This document shows positions 45,922 through 53,736 of a stretch of 64,000 nt of DNA, piece by piece. A model generated the notes under the pieces. That model saw only the letters and a program-made list of their open reading frames with translations. It did not search any database and had not been told where the DNA came from. Location of the stretch: NCBI RefSeq assembly GCF_009755225.1, contig NZ_WQKZ01000003.1, forward strand, positions 744,001-808,000, read 5' to 3'. This DNA is from Hymenobacter ginkgonis. GTDB lineage: Bacteria; Bacteroidota; Bacteroidia; Cytophagales; Hymenobacteraceae. Numbering within the stretch: position 1 is the first letter of the stretch; each line of letters begins with the position of its first letter. The translations under genes were made by a program, and so were the position numbers.

Positions 45922-46338
45922 ATGAAGCGTTTGCGCTTCGCCTGTGGGCTCCTCTTGTTGCCCCTGTTACTGCTAGAACAGAACGGTCACCAGAGTACAT
46001 CATTTACCGTCAGCGAATCAGAAACCACGTATATATTACTAGCTACCTGCGATGCCGCGCCGCCCGCTCAACTCCAGTATCTGAATGACCAATTACACCC
46101 CGTGCCCGCGCTGCTGGCTACTCAGCGCCTGCCTACGCACCTGTGGCTGCGCAACCAAACTGACCTGCTTGTTCAAGCAGCGCCGGGCGACCTATGTTTA
46201 ACCATCAATAAAGAAACCAACTCGGCGGCCGCTGTCGAACGCATCCAGCAGCTGGTACCAGCGCTTAAGCGTTTAGCTTTGGCTATTAGTAGGGGCCGAC
46301 GCTTGCTGGCTACGATACTCTATGCAGCCACATATTAG
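45922..46338 (+). CDS. Exported hypothetical protein overlapping the serine hydrolase gene
   Basis: 138 residues with an N-terminal hydrophobic segment (FACGLLLLPLLLLEQ), probably a signal peptide, and then a sequence with no motif I recognise. It has no obvious lipobox. Its 3' end overlaps the start of the serine hydrolase gene by 17 bases in a different frame, so the two are probably translated together. The C-terminus (RGRRLLATILYAATY) is basic-hydrophobic. The overlap and good start support a real gene. Function unknown. Confidence 0.55.
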   Translation: MKRLRFACGLLLLPLLLLEQNGHQSTSFTVSESETTYILLATCDAAPPAQLQYLNDQLHPVPALLATQRLPTHLWLRNQTDLLVQAAPGDLCLTINKETNSAAAVERIQQLVPALKRLALAISRGRRLLATILYAATY

Positions 46339-47395
46339 CATGCTAGCTCTCTTACTGCTCTGCTCCGTCGCCCGGGGGCAGGCTAGCAGTGCCTACGCCG
46401 ACAGCGTACGACAGGCGTACCATATCCCGGAGCTAGCCTACGCGGTAGTATCGGCCGATGCAGTGCTCGAATGCCAGGTGCTCGGCATCCAGCGCCAGCA
46501 CTCCGACCTGCGCGCCAAGCCGACTGACCGGTTCCACCTAGGCTCGAATACCAAAGCCATCACCGCCTTAGTGGCAGCACAACTGGTTGAGCAGGGGAAG
46601 CTAACCTGGACTACACCTTTTCTGAGCTTGTTCCCAGAACTGAAAGCTGCCAGCCGGCGGTGTTACTGGCGCATCACGCTGCAGGACTTGCTGACTTTTC
46701 GCGGTAAGTTACCGGCCTACACCTACTCATTTGCCCAACCTACCCAGGCACGCATAATCGGCGACAACGCTACCCAGCGCTGGCGACTGGCCCAATACTT
46801 TTTGGCCCAGCCGCCCCAGTCGCCTCGCGACGGGCTTACCCCCTCCAATGCCGATTATATCCTGGCAGGGCTGATGCTGGAGAAAGCCACTGGCAAAACC
46901 TACAAAGCGCTAGTGACAGACTGGGGCACGGCCCACGGCATCGCCTTCGGATTTGATTATCCTAACCTGACGGATGTGCAGCAGCCGTGGGGACACAGTC
47001 CGGCGGGCATCCCGCTACCCCCCGCCGACAACTACAAGCTGAACTGGCTGTTGAGCGCCGGCAACCTAAACGTTACGCTGCCGGACTATGTGAAATTTGT
47101 GCAGCTCCAGCTCCGAGGATTAAAAGGGCAAACTGCGGAATTACCGCAGCCCGTATGCGAGCAGTTGCTGTTCGGGTGGCCCACGTTTGCCTTCGGCTGG
47201 TTCAACAAAACCGACCAAGAAACCCAGCACCACGTAGCCTACAACGAAGGAAATGCCGGAGCCTTTCTCACCCAAGTGCAGCTTATCCGGGAAGCCGACC
47301 GGGCATACATTCTGTTTACCAACTCAGCCGCACCCGAAACGGCGGCGGGCCTCGCTGTTCTGCAAGCCCACCTGCAGGCCAAATACGGCCGCTGA
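46322..47395 (+). CDS. Exported serine hydrolase, beta-lactamase class C/penicillin-binding fold
   Basis: This 357-residue protein has a signal peptide ending near ARGQ. The SxxK motif is LGSNTKAI (Ser75, Lys78), the nucleophile of class C beta-lactamases and DD-peptidase-like esterases. The second motif, usually YSN, reads PSN in LTPSNADYILAG, and the KTG-like element is HVAYNEGNAGAF. The changed second motif makes a classical beta-lactamase unlikely; an esterase or peptide hydrolase role is more probable. It overlaps the hypothetical gene at its 5' end. Another family member lies at 63099. Confidence 0.85.
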   Translation: MQPHISMLALLLLCSVARGQASSAYADSVRQAYHIPELAYAVVSADAVLECQVLGIQRQHSDLRAKPTDRFHLGSNTKAITALVAAQLVEQGKLTWTTPFLSLFPELKAASRRCYWRITLQDLLTFRGKLPAYTYSFAQPTQARIIGDNATQRWRLAQYFLAQPPQSPRDGLTPSNADYILAGLMLEKATGKTYKALVTDWGTAHGIAFGFDYPNLTDVQQPWGHSPAGIPLPPADNYKLNWLLSAGNLNVTLPDYVKFVQLQLRGLKGQTAELPQPVCEQLLFGWPTFAFGWFNKTDQETQHHVAYNEGNAGAFLTQVQLIREADRAYILFTNSAAPETAAGLAVLQAHLQAKYGR

Positions 47396-48061
47396 TAGGT
47401 AGCCTCATTCACTGAGTCAGTGCCGAAGCAAAAACAGCTTCTAGCCGGCTTACTGCACATACATAGCGTTGTTGGTGCCCATAGGCCATCCAAAAATGGT
47501 CAATATTCTGCGTAAAGACCTGGTGGGAAAAGGGCCTCTAGGTAGCAGCAGCTACTGGTAAGTAAGTATACTTTTCAGGGTATGGGTCAGTAGTAGCATT
47601 ATTTGCGCTTGTGCCAGGCCGCATATTTTCCCCGCACTACCACTACCGCGTTGCCAGTCTTTGGTGCCTTGACAATTAGCTTCAACGACGGACCATCGGC
47701 GGCGTCACCGGGCTAGGCTGCTTGCAGAAAGGCATTTTGCGCGCATTGTGCGCCGCAACGTTGGTCACTACCTGCCTTAGCGCTAGCTTCTGGGGCTAGC
47801 AGCAAGCTTTCCTACCCGCTGCGGTGGTGCTACTCGGCTTTCACTACCGCGTCGAAAATGGCTTGCAGCTCTTACAGAGGGCCAAGGCCGCGCCGGGATT
47901 CACTTCCCCGAGGAAGTCACTGGCGTAGGGCCCAGCCTGGTAACACTGCGAGAAAGTGGCGGCCAGCTTGTCCGACGGGTTGACGCGGCTACTGAGCGAG
48001 TCGGCGATGGTATAGCCGCCCTCCTGGCTGGGCTGCCACGTTTGCAAAGCCACTAAAATTT
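47396..48061. other. Intergenic region before the membrane AraC gene
   Basis: About 670 bases. An 83-codon minus frame (47844-48095) with four cysteines has no recognised relatives and overlaps the promoter element, so it is not called. No terminator or RNA was recognised. Confidence 0.45.
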
Positions 48062-48069
48062 TACCTTCG
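48062..48069 (+). promoter_or_regulatory. Candidate -7 element of the membrane AraC gene
   Basis: TACCTTCG, one base from the consensus, about 90 bases upstream of the ATG at 48163. Confidence 0.35.
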
Positions 48070-48162
48070 CAAGTGGAGGAGTAGGAGCAAGGCACCTGCC
48101 CGCTGCGGTTGCGGAAACGCCTTGGTCAGGCAGTTCCTTGTTGCCCTCCGATTTTTTGGATT

Positions 48163-49353
48163 ATGCAACTTGCCCTTACCCCCGTCGTCGTACTGCTGTT
48201 GGCCGTGGTCGCCCAGGCGTTACTAGCCGCGGGCCTGCTGTGGTGGGCCCGCCACAATCAGCTGCCAAACCGCTTGCTAGCCCTGCTGATGCTGGCTATT
48301 GCCCTGTGGCTGCTCGATGGTTTTTTTCGAGTATCCGGACTTTACCGGCAGGCCCCAGGCCTGTATTTCTCGCCCATTTATTACTCGCTGGCCTTTGGGC
48401 CGTTGCTGTACTTCTACGTGCGGGGCCTTGTGGAGGAGGATTTCCAGTGGAGCTGGCGGCATTACGGATGGCATTTCGTGCCGGTACTGGCGCAGGCGGC
48501 GTTGTACTGGTGCCTGCGCTTTCAACCCTACGACACCCGTAACTGGTTTTGGGTGCACGTGCACCGGCCCTACACGTACCGGGTTGAGTTCATCGGCACC
48601 TGGCTTTCGCTTACGTTCTATCTCTTCTTGAGCCTGCGGCGGCTGCGCCACTACCGGCGGTGGCTGGCCGACAACTTTTCGGAAATCTCGGCCCTGCGCT
48701 TACGGTGGCTGCGCTGGCTGCTGCTGCTAGCCATCGTCAGCGCCCAGTGGCTGGGCGAGGTCGTGCTACGCGAATTCTTCGGTCGCTATTACGACTATGA
48801 CTATTCCACCGAGCTGCTCGGCATAGTCGTCTTTCTCATCGGTATCGTTGGGCTGCGGCAGGCCGACCGGGTGGCCGTACGGGCTACCGAAGCCGACTTA
48901 ACCACATCCACAGGTGAGCCCCGCGCACGACTGGTGGCTCTCCCACTCGACCAACCGGCAGAAGTAGCCGCCACGCCGGAGCTTGCCCCCATTGTCGCTC
49001 CTCGCCCCGCCACCCCGGTCGATGTGGCGGTGGCCGAGCGCATTCGGCGGGCCCTTGAAGACGACCGCCTCTTCCTGAACCCCACGCTCACGCTGGCCGA
49101 GCTGGCGGCCCACACCGGCCTGGCCCCCAAGCTGATTTCATTTACCATTAATGCCGGGCTGGGGCAGTCGTTCAACGACGTGGTAAACGGCCTGCGGGTG
49201 GCCGAAGTGCAGCGTCGCCTGGCCGCGCCCGATGCCCGGCGCTACACCCTACTCGGTATCGCCTTCGAAAGCGGGTTTAATTCCAAAACCACGTTCAACC
49301 GGATTTTCAAGCAGTTAACTGGGGTAGCCCCCCGCGACTACGAAGCCAAGTAG
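48163..49353 (+). CDS. Membrane-bound AraC-family regulator
   Basis: The ATG at 48163 gives 396 residues; an upstream TTG is less likely. Seven hydrophobic segments (about 6-250) are followed by a proline-rich linker and a C-terminal AraC helix-turn-helix (about 300-393; LTLAELAAHTGLAPKLISFT, LLGIAFESGFNSKTTFNRIF, GVAPRDYEAK). The 7TM-AraC layout is frequent in Bacteroidota and lets a membrane signal act directly on DNA. The gene ends 77 bases before a leaderless gene and YceI, which are plausible targets. Confidence 0.9.
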   Translation: MQLALTPVVVLLLAVVAQALLAAGLLWWARHNQLPNRLLALLMLAIALWLLDGFFRVSGLYRQAPGLYFSPIYYSLAFGPLLYFYVRGLVEEDFQWSWRHYGWHFVPVLAQAALYWCLRFQPYDTRNWFWVHVHRPYTYRVEFIGTWLSLTFYLFLSLRRLRHYRRWLADNFSEISALRLRWLRWLLLLAIVSAQWLGEVVLREFFGRYYDYDYSTELLGIVVFLIGIVGLRQADRVAVRATEADLTTSTGEPRARLVALPLDQPAEVAATPELAPIVAPRPATPVDVAVAERIRRALEDDRLFLNPTLTLAELAAHTGLAPKLISFTINAGLGQSFNDVVNGLRVAEVQRRLAAPDARRYTLLGIAFESGFNSKTTFNRIFKQLTGVAPRDYEAK

Positions 49354-49418
49354 TCCCACATCCGGATGTGGGACGGCCCATTGCGTGAGATGGGGCGTTT
49401 GAGCAGGGGAGAGGCCGG

Positions 49419-49426
49419 CACCTTTG
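49419..49426 (+). promoter_or_regulatory. -7 element placed 4 bases before a start codon (leaderless gene)
   Basis: CACCTTTG followed by ggcc and the ATG at 49431. A TTTG at 49398-49401 is a possible -33 element. Transcription would begin at or just after the A of the start codon. Confidence 0.6.
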
Positions 49427-49430
49427 GGCC

Positions 49431-50003
49431 ATGCTTTATCTCACCTCCTACCCCCTGAAAACTCTGCTGCTACCGCTGGCCCTGCTGGCGGCTCCGGCCC
49501 AACCGCGCCCCGCAGCTGCCCAGGCCAGCCCTGCCCCGCTGGCCTCCCCGCCGCCCGCCTGGCCCGACCGCTCCCGCCTGCTGCCGGCCAAGCTGCGGGG
49601 CGTGCCTACCGGCCTCTCGCTTTTCTACACGCCCGGCCTCGTGCGGCCCGTGCCCGACGCCACTCAACCTGGCACCTACGTCTGGAAGCACCAAACCAGC
49701 GTGCGCGCGGAGGTGGCCGACCTGCGCATACTAGCATGTGGGAGCTTCATTTGGTACGACTCGACGGGCTGGCACGCCAACCTACACGAGACGCCGGCCG
49801 AGTTTGCGCAGCTCTTCAACTGCCCGGGTGGTCGGCTACGCAAAGGCCATACCTATACGTTTCGGCGCAACTACCGCTTTGCCCGCGCCGGCCAGCTCTA
49901 CGGCGGCGATGCCCTGTGGTATGTGCTGGCGAAGGATGCCCGCGGCCGCCTCTACAAAGGCTGGGCCGTGGTAGAAACCGAAGCTGGCCCGGCTAGCCGC
50001 TAG
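49431..50003 (+). CDS. Exported hypothetical protein upstream of YceI
   Basis: 190 residues with a signal peptide (LKTLLLPLALLAAPAQPRPA), a proline/alanine-rich linker and then a globular part with VWKHQTSVRAEVADLRILAC, GSFIWYDSTGWHANLHETPA and GHTYTFRRNYRFARAGQLYG. The last part looks like a beta-sandwich protein of the periplasm or surface. I do not recognise a named family. The ATG sits 4 bases after a -7 element, so the mRNA is probably leaderless. YceI follows 60 bases later and the two are probably one operon. Confidence 0.7.
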   Translation: MLYLTSYPLKTLLLPLALLAAPAQPRPAAAQASPAPLASPPPAWPDRSRLLPAKLRGVPTGLSLFYTPGLVRPVPDATQPGTYVWKHQTSVRAEVADLRILACGSFIWYDSTGWHANLHETPAEFAQLFNCPGGRLRKGHTYTFRRNYRFARAGQLYGGDALWYVLAKDARGRLYKGWAVVETEAGPASR

Positions 50004-50063
50004 ATGCCTGGCATCCACACTGCCTCTTAACTACTACATTTTTCCACTTAACCTTTTCGCCTC

Positions 50064-50630
50064 ATGAAAGTGCTATTAGGTAGTCTCCTGGTGTTGCTTT
50101 TAGGCGCGACCGCTCAGCAGCCCGTCGCCCTCACCTACACCCTAAACCCCGCCGGCAGCCGCTTGGTCTGGACGGGCTATGCCGAGGCCGGCAGCTATGC
50201 CCCTAGCGGCACCTTGCGGCTGGCACCGGGCGGCACGCTGGTCGCCACCTCCGCCACCGACCTGCGCGCCGCCCGCGTACTCGTCGACGTGCGCACCCTC
50301 GCCCACGACAATCCCACACTGCAAAACCACCTGCGCGGCGCGGACTTTTTCGACGTGACCCACTTTCCGACTGCCCTCTTTGAACTCGACCGGGTAGCTG
50401 GCGGCCAGGCGCAAGGACACCTTACGCTCAAGGGCCAGACGCGCGCGGTGCAGGTACCTGTTACTATCACACCCATCGGCCCCGACAGCCTCCTGCTACA
50501 AGGCACGATGCGCCTCGACCGCACCCAATTCGGCATTAATTATAACTCCAGCAGCTTCTTTCAAAACCTAGGCTCTTATGCCATCCGCAATGACTTTCAA
50601 CTCACTTTTCACCTGAAAGCGGGCCGTTGA
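50064..50630 (+). CDS. YceI-family periplasmic lipid-binding protein
   Basis: This 188-residue protein has a short signal peptide (VLLGSLLVLLLGATA) and the YceI lipocalin-like beta-barrel: YTLNPAGSRLVWTGYAEAGS, LRGADFFDVTHFPTALFELD, GHLTLKGQTRAVQVPVTITP and RTQFGINYNS. YceI proteins bind long isoprenoid or amphiphilic molecules in the periplasm; many are linked to stress or quinone metabolism. Length and motif order are normal. Confidence 0.92.
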   Translation: MKVLLGSLLVLLLGATAQQPVALTYTLNPAGSRLVWTGYAEAGSYAPSGTLRLAPGGTLVATSATDLRAARVLVDVRTLAHDNPTLQNHLRGADFFDVTHFPTALFELDRVAGGQAQGHLTLKGQTRAVQVPVTITPIGPDSLLLQGTMRLDRTQFGINYNSSSFFQNLGSYAIRNDFQLTFHLKAGR

Positions 50631-50643
50631 GACTTAGCCTTCT

Positions 50644-50930
50644 CTACCTCAATTGCCGGATTTCTCCAGCTTTCACGCACTGGCTGCGCCCATCGGTGGA
50701 GTAGGGGGCCTGCATTACCCAACCGGCCTGCTGCAAGGGCTTGAGGTTGCGGGTGAGGGTAGTGCGGTCTGCTAATAGCTTATGCGCTAGCCTATTGATG
50801 GGCGTAGCACCGAGCGCCGACAACTGGCCGAAAATGGAATACTAGTTCAGCGTTAGTTGAAAGGGAGCCAAATGGCGGTCATGCAATTGCGTGACCTGCC
50901 GGGCAGCCGGGCCTGGCGCAGCGAGTAGCA
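50644..50930 (-). pseudogene. Decayed MarR-family regulator
   Basis: The minus strand reads TQLHDRHLAPFQLTLN, stop, YSIFGQLSALGATPINRLAH, KLLADRTTLTRNLKPLQQAG, then WVMQAPYSTDGRSQCVKAGE. This is the winged-helix core of MarR proteins (ADRTTLTRNLKPL is the recognition helix). A TAG replaces Gln in the usual LTxxQYSIL, and the C-terminal dimerisation helices are missing because a stop follows soon after the wing. Confidence 0.8.
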
Positions 50931-51020
50931 GTGACGATGGGCCAGCGATTCAACTTTCGTAGCACCTTTTGCTTTCTAGCCCGGTCTCATCGGCAAGCGG
51001 GGTGTGAATTTGCAGAATAG

Positions 51021-51036
51021 TTGAACGATGAGTCAA
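51021..51036. promoter_or_regulatory. Candidate TetR operator at its own promoter
   Basis: ttgaacgatgagtcaa matches 13 of 16 bases of the perfect palindrome core ttgaccgattggtcaa found after the tetR gene. It sits about 10 bases upstream of the -7 element, covering the -33 region, as expected for repression of tetR by its own product. Confidence 0.55.
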
Positions 51037-51045
51037 GAATGCGCG

Positions 51046-51053
51046 TATATTTG
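51046..51053 (+). promoter_or_regulatory. -7 promoter element of tetR
   Basis: TATATTTG is an exact match to TAnnTTTG. It lies 21 bases before the ATG at 51075 and supports that start over an upstream in-frame one at 51021, which would fall before the promoter. Confidence 0.65.
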
Positions 51054-51074
51054 TCCGCTCAACCACCCGCCGTT

Positions 51075-51662
51075 ATGGCCCGCCCCGCCAAATATCCCCG
51101 CGAAACGATGCTCGAACGTGCCATGGACCTGTTCTGGACCAAGGGCTACGAGGCTACATCGGTGCAGGACCTGCTCGACGGCCTCGACATTCACCGGGGC
51201 ACGCTCTACGACTCGTTCGGCGACAAGCACGGGCTCTATATGGAAGTGCTGGCGCATTACCGCAACACCATCGGCAAGCGGCTGCTGGCCATATTGGCGC
51301 AGCCCGGCTCGAAGAAAGCTATTATCCACCAAGTATTTGACTTGCTGACTGGCACCCTGGCCACGGCCGAAGGCCAGCGCGGCTGCCTGCTTACCAATGC
51401 CACCATGGAGCTGAGCCTCTCCGATGCGGCCGTGGCCACGGCCGTGGAAACTTCCCAACTCAACCTCACCACTGCCTTCCAACAAACCCTAACCGAGGCC
51501 CAGCTAGCTGGGGAAATCCCTGTGCGAACGCCAGCAGAAGTGCAGGCGCTGGCGCAGTACTTGGTTACTAACATTCAGGGCCTGCGGGTGCAGGCGCGGA
51601 CGAACTGCAACCTGTCGGCGCTGCGGCAGATTACGAAAATTGTGCTTTCGGTATTGGATTAA
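51075..51662 (+). CDS. TetR/AcrR-family transcriptional repressor
   Basis: The ATG at 51075 gives 195 residues, confirmed by the promoter position. The N-terminal helix-turn-helix is MARPAKYPRETMLERAMDLF, GYEATSVQDLLDGLDIHRGT and LYDSFGDKHGLYMEVLAHY. The C-terminal ligand-binding domain has CLLTNATMELSLSDAAV, a form common in AcrR-like repressors with a conserved Cys. Symmetric sites lie on both sides of the gene and before the MFS gene, so it probably represses itself and the exporter until a ligand binds. The gene between, an SDR, is decayed. Confidence 0.92.
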   Translation: MARPAKYPRETMLERAMDLFWTKGYEATSVQDLLDGLDIHRGTLYDSFGDKHGLYMEVLAHYRNTIGKRLLAILAQPGSKKAIIHQVFDLLTGTLATAEGQRGCLLTNATMELSLSDAAVATAVETSQLNLTTAFQQTLTEAQLAGEIPVRTPAEVQALAQYLVTNIQGLRVQARTNCNLSALRQITKIVLSVLD

Positions 51663-51676
51663 TTTTTTGCCTGTTT

Positions 51677-51694
51677 TTTGACCGATTGGTCAAA
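51677..51694. promoter_or_regulatory. Perfect TetR-type operator palindrome
   Basis: tttgacc-gatt-ggtcaaa, a perfect 7-bp inverted repeat with a 4-base centre, 15 bases after the tetR stop and upstream of the SDR remnant. Length and symmetry are typical for TetR-family operators. Confidence 0.7.
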
Positions 51695-51731
51695 TTGATT
51701 TTCCTCTTCGCTCTCTCAGCCGACATCTACT

Positions 51732-52043
51732 ATGAAAAGAAGCCTGATAACCAGGGCCAGTGAGAGCGTTGGCCTAGCAGTGACTGAGCTGTTGGCAGCC
51801 GACGGGGTAGGGCTTACGCTGGTAGCCCGCAATGCCGACAAGCTGGCAGCTGTCCAGCGGACGCTGCCGGGCACGGGGCACCATGTTCTAGCTGCCGATT
51901 TCGCAACGACAGCAGCTGTGGAGTTTGTAGCGGAGCATTCAAGTTGGGTAACGCGCCTGCTAGATACGGGCCCAACTGCTGCCCCGGCGCATGGGCCAGG
52001 ATGGCCTAATTCCGTAGTCGCTGCGAGGTCAATTACTGAATAA
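51732..52043 (+). pseudogene. Truncated short-chain dehydrogenase
   Basis: The frame begins MKRSLITRASESVGLAVTEL and continues LTLVARNADKLAAVQRTLPG and HHVLAADFATTAAVEFVAEH. This is the Rossmann start of an SDR in which the cofactor motif TGxxxGxG has become TRxxxSVG. After about 75 residues it loses similarity and ends, with no NNAG or YxxxK. It is a dead fragment placed where the perfect TetR operator would have controlled it. Confidence 0.8.
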
Positions 52044-52107
52044 CTGCTTGGTATTCAATAATCCTGTGGAATAGCACAAGCTGGAGGCGCGACTTTTTAT
52101 TTCACCT

Positions 52108-52123
52108 TATACCACTCGGTATA
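52108..52123. promoter_or_regulatory. Candidate TetR operator before the MFS gene
   Basis: tatacc-actc-ggtata is a perfect 6-bp inverted repeat with a 4-base centre. It shares the ACC-N4-GGT core with the site at 51677 and lies 14 bases before the MFS start codon. Confidence 0.5.
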
Positions 52124-52137
52124 CCCACGTTTTCTGT

Positions 52138-53700
52138 ATGAGCTCCCTCCGCCTTTTCCTGCTGTGCGCCACCGTCATTGCGGCGGCCGTGATGGAGCTC
52201 ATTGACACGAGCATCGTCAACGTTGCCCTCTCGCACATGAGCGGCAACCTAGGCGCGACGCTGGCCGACACGTCGTGGGTCATCACCTCCTACGCCATTG
52301 CCAACATCATTATCATCCCGATTACCAGCTTCTTGGCGGCACGGTTTGGGCGGCGGCGCTACTTTATCGGCTCCATTATCTTGTTCACGATGGCCTCGGC
52401 GCTATGCGGCACGGCGGGCAATATCTGGACGCTAGTGGCCTTTCGCTTTGTACAAGGGCTGGGCGGTGGGGCGTTGCTCTCGACTTCGCAGACTATTGTG
52501 TTTGAAGCCTTTCCGCCGGCTAAGCGGGGCATTGCGGCGGCGCTCTTTGGCATTGGCGTATTCACGGGGCCAACCATTGGGCCAACGCTGGGCGGCTATA
52601 TCCTGGATGTGACAAGCTGGCACTGGATATTCCTGGTCAATATCCCCATTGGCATCGTGGTAACGGTGCTCTCGGTGTGGCTGGTGGCCGAGCCGGTGGC
52701 CACCAGCAGCCGCGCCAGCTTGCGCATGGATTGGGTCGGGCTGTTATTCCTCGTGATGGGGGTAGGGGCCCTGCAAGTGGTGCTGGAGCGCGGGCAGGAA
52801 GAAGATTGGTTTGCAACCACCTACATCGTGCAGCTAAGCGCGGTGGCCGTTATTGGCATCGTGGGCTTTATCTGGTGGGAGTTGACCACGGAGTTTCCTA
52901 TCGTGAATTTGCGGGTTCTCAAAAGCCGGTCGCTGGCCGTGGCGGCGGTCCTCACCTTTGTGACGGGTATGGGCTTGTTTACGTCGGTGTACCTCACGCC
53001 GGTTTTTGCTCAGCGGCTGCTGCATTTTCCGGTGCTCGACACCGGGCTGCTGCTGGTGCCAGGGGCGCTGGTGGCCATTTTCGTGCTCATTCTCACGGCC
53101 CGCGCCTTGCAGGGTGGGGTGCCGATTCCAGTCATTATCACGCTGGGGTTTCTGATTTTTTTCGCCTTCAGCTGGCGTATGTCCTTGCTGACGGGCGCGG
53201 CGGGTAAGGGCGATTTTTACTTGCCCTTGATTTTGCGGGGGGTAGGGATTGCCCTGCTCACGGTGCCGCTCACGGCGCTGGCCGTGTCGGGCCTGGCACT
53301 CAAGGATATTGCCCAGGGCGCGGCCCTCAACAATATGATGCGCCAGCTCGGCGGCTCCTTTGGCATTGCGATGGTCAATACCTACCTAGCCACGCAGTTT
53401 GCCGTGCACCGCCAAGCCCTGGTGACGCACCTCTCGGCCACCGACCTGAACGTGACTGCACGCCTGGCCGCTACCACGCAGCTGGTGGCCGCCCGCCTGG
53501 GCCAAGCGCCCCTCAATGCCGTGCAACGGGCTTGCCAGCTGCTCGATAGCACGGTGAACCAGCAGGCCAGTATCCAGAGCTACAACGACGCTTTTCTGCT
53601 GGTGGGCGGGTGCTTTCTGGCGGCCATGCCCTTGCTGCTGCTCGTGGCCCGGCGCAAACCAGGCGCGGCCCCGGTCACCGTCAGCCTCTCTGACCACTGA
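52138..53700 (+). CDS. MFS multidrug exporter, DHA2 (EmrB/QacA) family, 14 spans
   Basis: This 520-residue membrane protein has 14 hydrophobic segments. Motif D1-like LIDTSIVNVALSHMSGNL follows the first span, motif A-like FLAARFGRRRYF lies in the 2-3 loop, and GIGVFTGPTIGPTLGGYIL is motif C of drug-proton antiporters. DHA2 pumps export hydrophobic drugs or lipids with proton influx. It follows tetR and a symmetric site, so repression by that TetR is likely. FabF starts 36 bases after its stop. Confidence 0.93.
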   Translation: MSSLRLFLLCATVIAAAVMELIDTSIVNVALSHMSGNLGATLADTSWVITSYAIANIIIIPITSFLAARFGRRRYFIGSIILFTMASALCGTAGNIWTLVAFRFVQGLGGGALLSTSQTIVFEAFPPAKRGIAAALFGIGVFTGPTIGPTLGGYILDVTSWHWIFLVNIPIGIVVTVLSVWLVAEPVATSSRASLRMDWVGLLFLVMGVGALQVVLERGQEEDWFATTYIVQLSAVAVIGIVGFIWWELTTEFPIVNLRVLKSRSLAVAAVLTFVTGMGLFTSVYLTPVFAQRLLHFPVLDTGLLLVPGALVAIFVLILTARALQGGVPIPVIITLGFLIFFAFSWRMSLLTGAAGKGDFYLPLILRGVGIALLTVPLTALAVSGLALKDIAQGAALNNMMRQLGGSFGIAMVNTYLATQFAVHRQALVTHLSATDLNVTARLAATTQLVAARLGQAPLNAVQRACQLLDSTVNQQASIQSYNDAFLLVGGCFLAAMPLLLLVARRKPGAAPVTVSLSDH

Positions 53701-53736
53701 GCTAGTCGCGCTTTTATTTCTCTAAATCACGTGTTT

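Noticed and set aside
46322..47395. Antibiotic-resistance beta-lactamase
   Set aside because: The SxxK motif is present but the Tyr of YxN is replaced, so only the wider serine hydrolase fold is supported.
47844..48095. Minus-strand 83-codon frame with four cysteines
   Set aside because: No recognised family, no clear start or promoter, and it overlaps the likely promoter of the membrane AraC gene.
51679..51694. Palindrome after tetR as a terminator
   Set aside because: The stem is AT-rich and T's lie before rather than after it, and its shape is that of a protein-binding operator.
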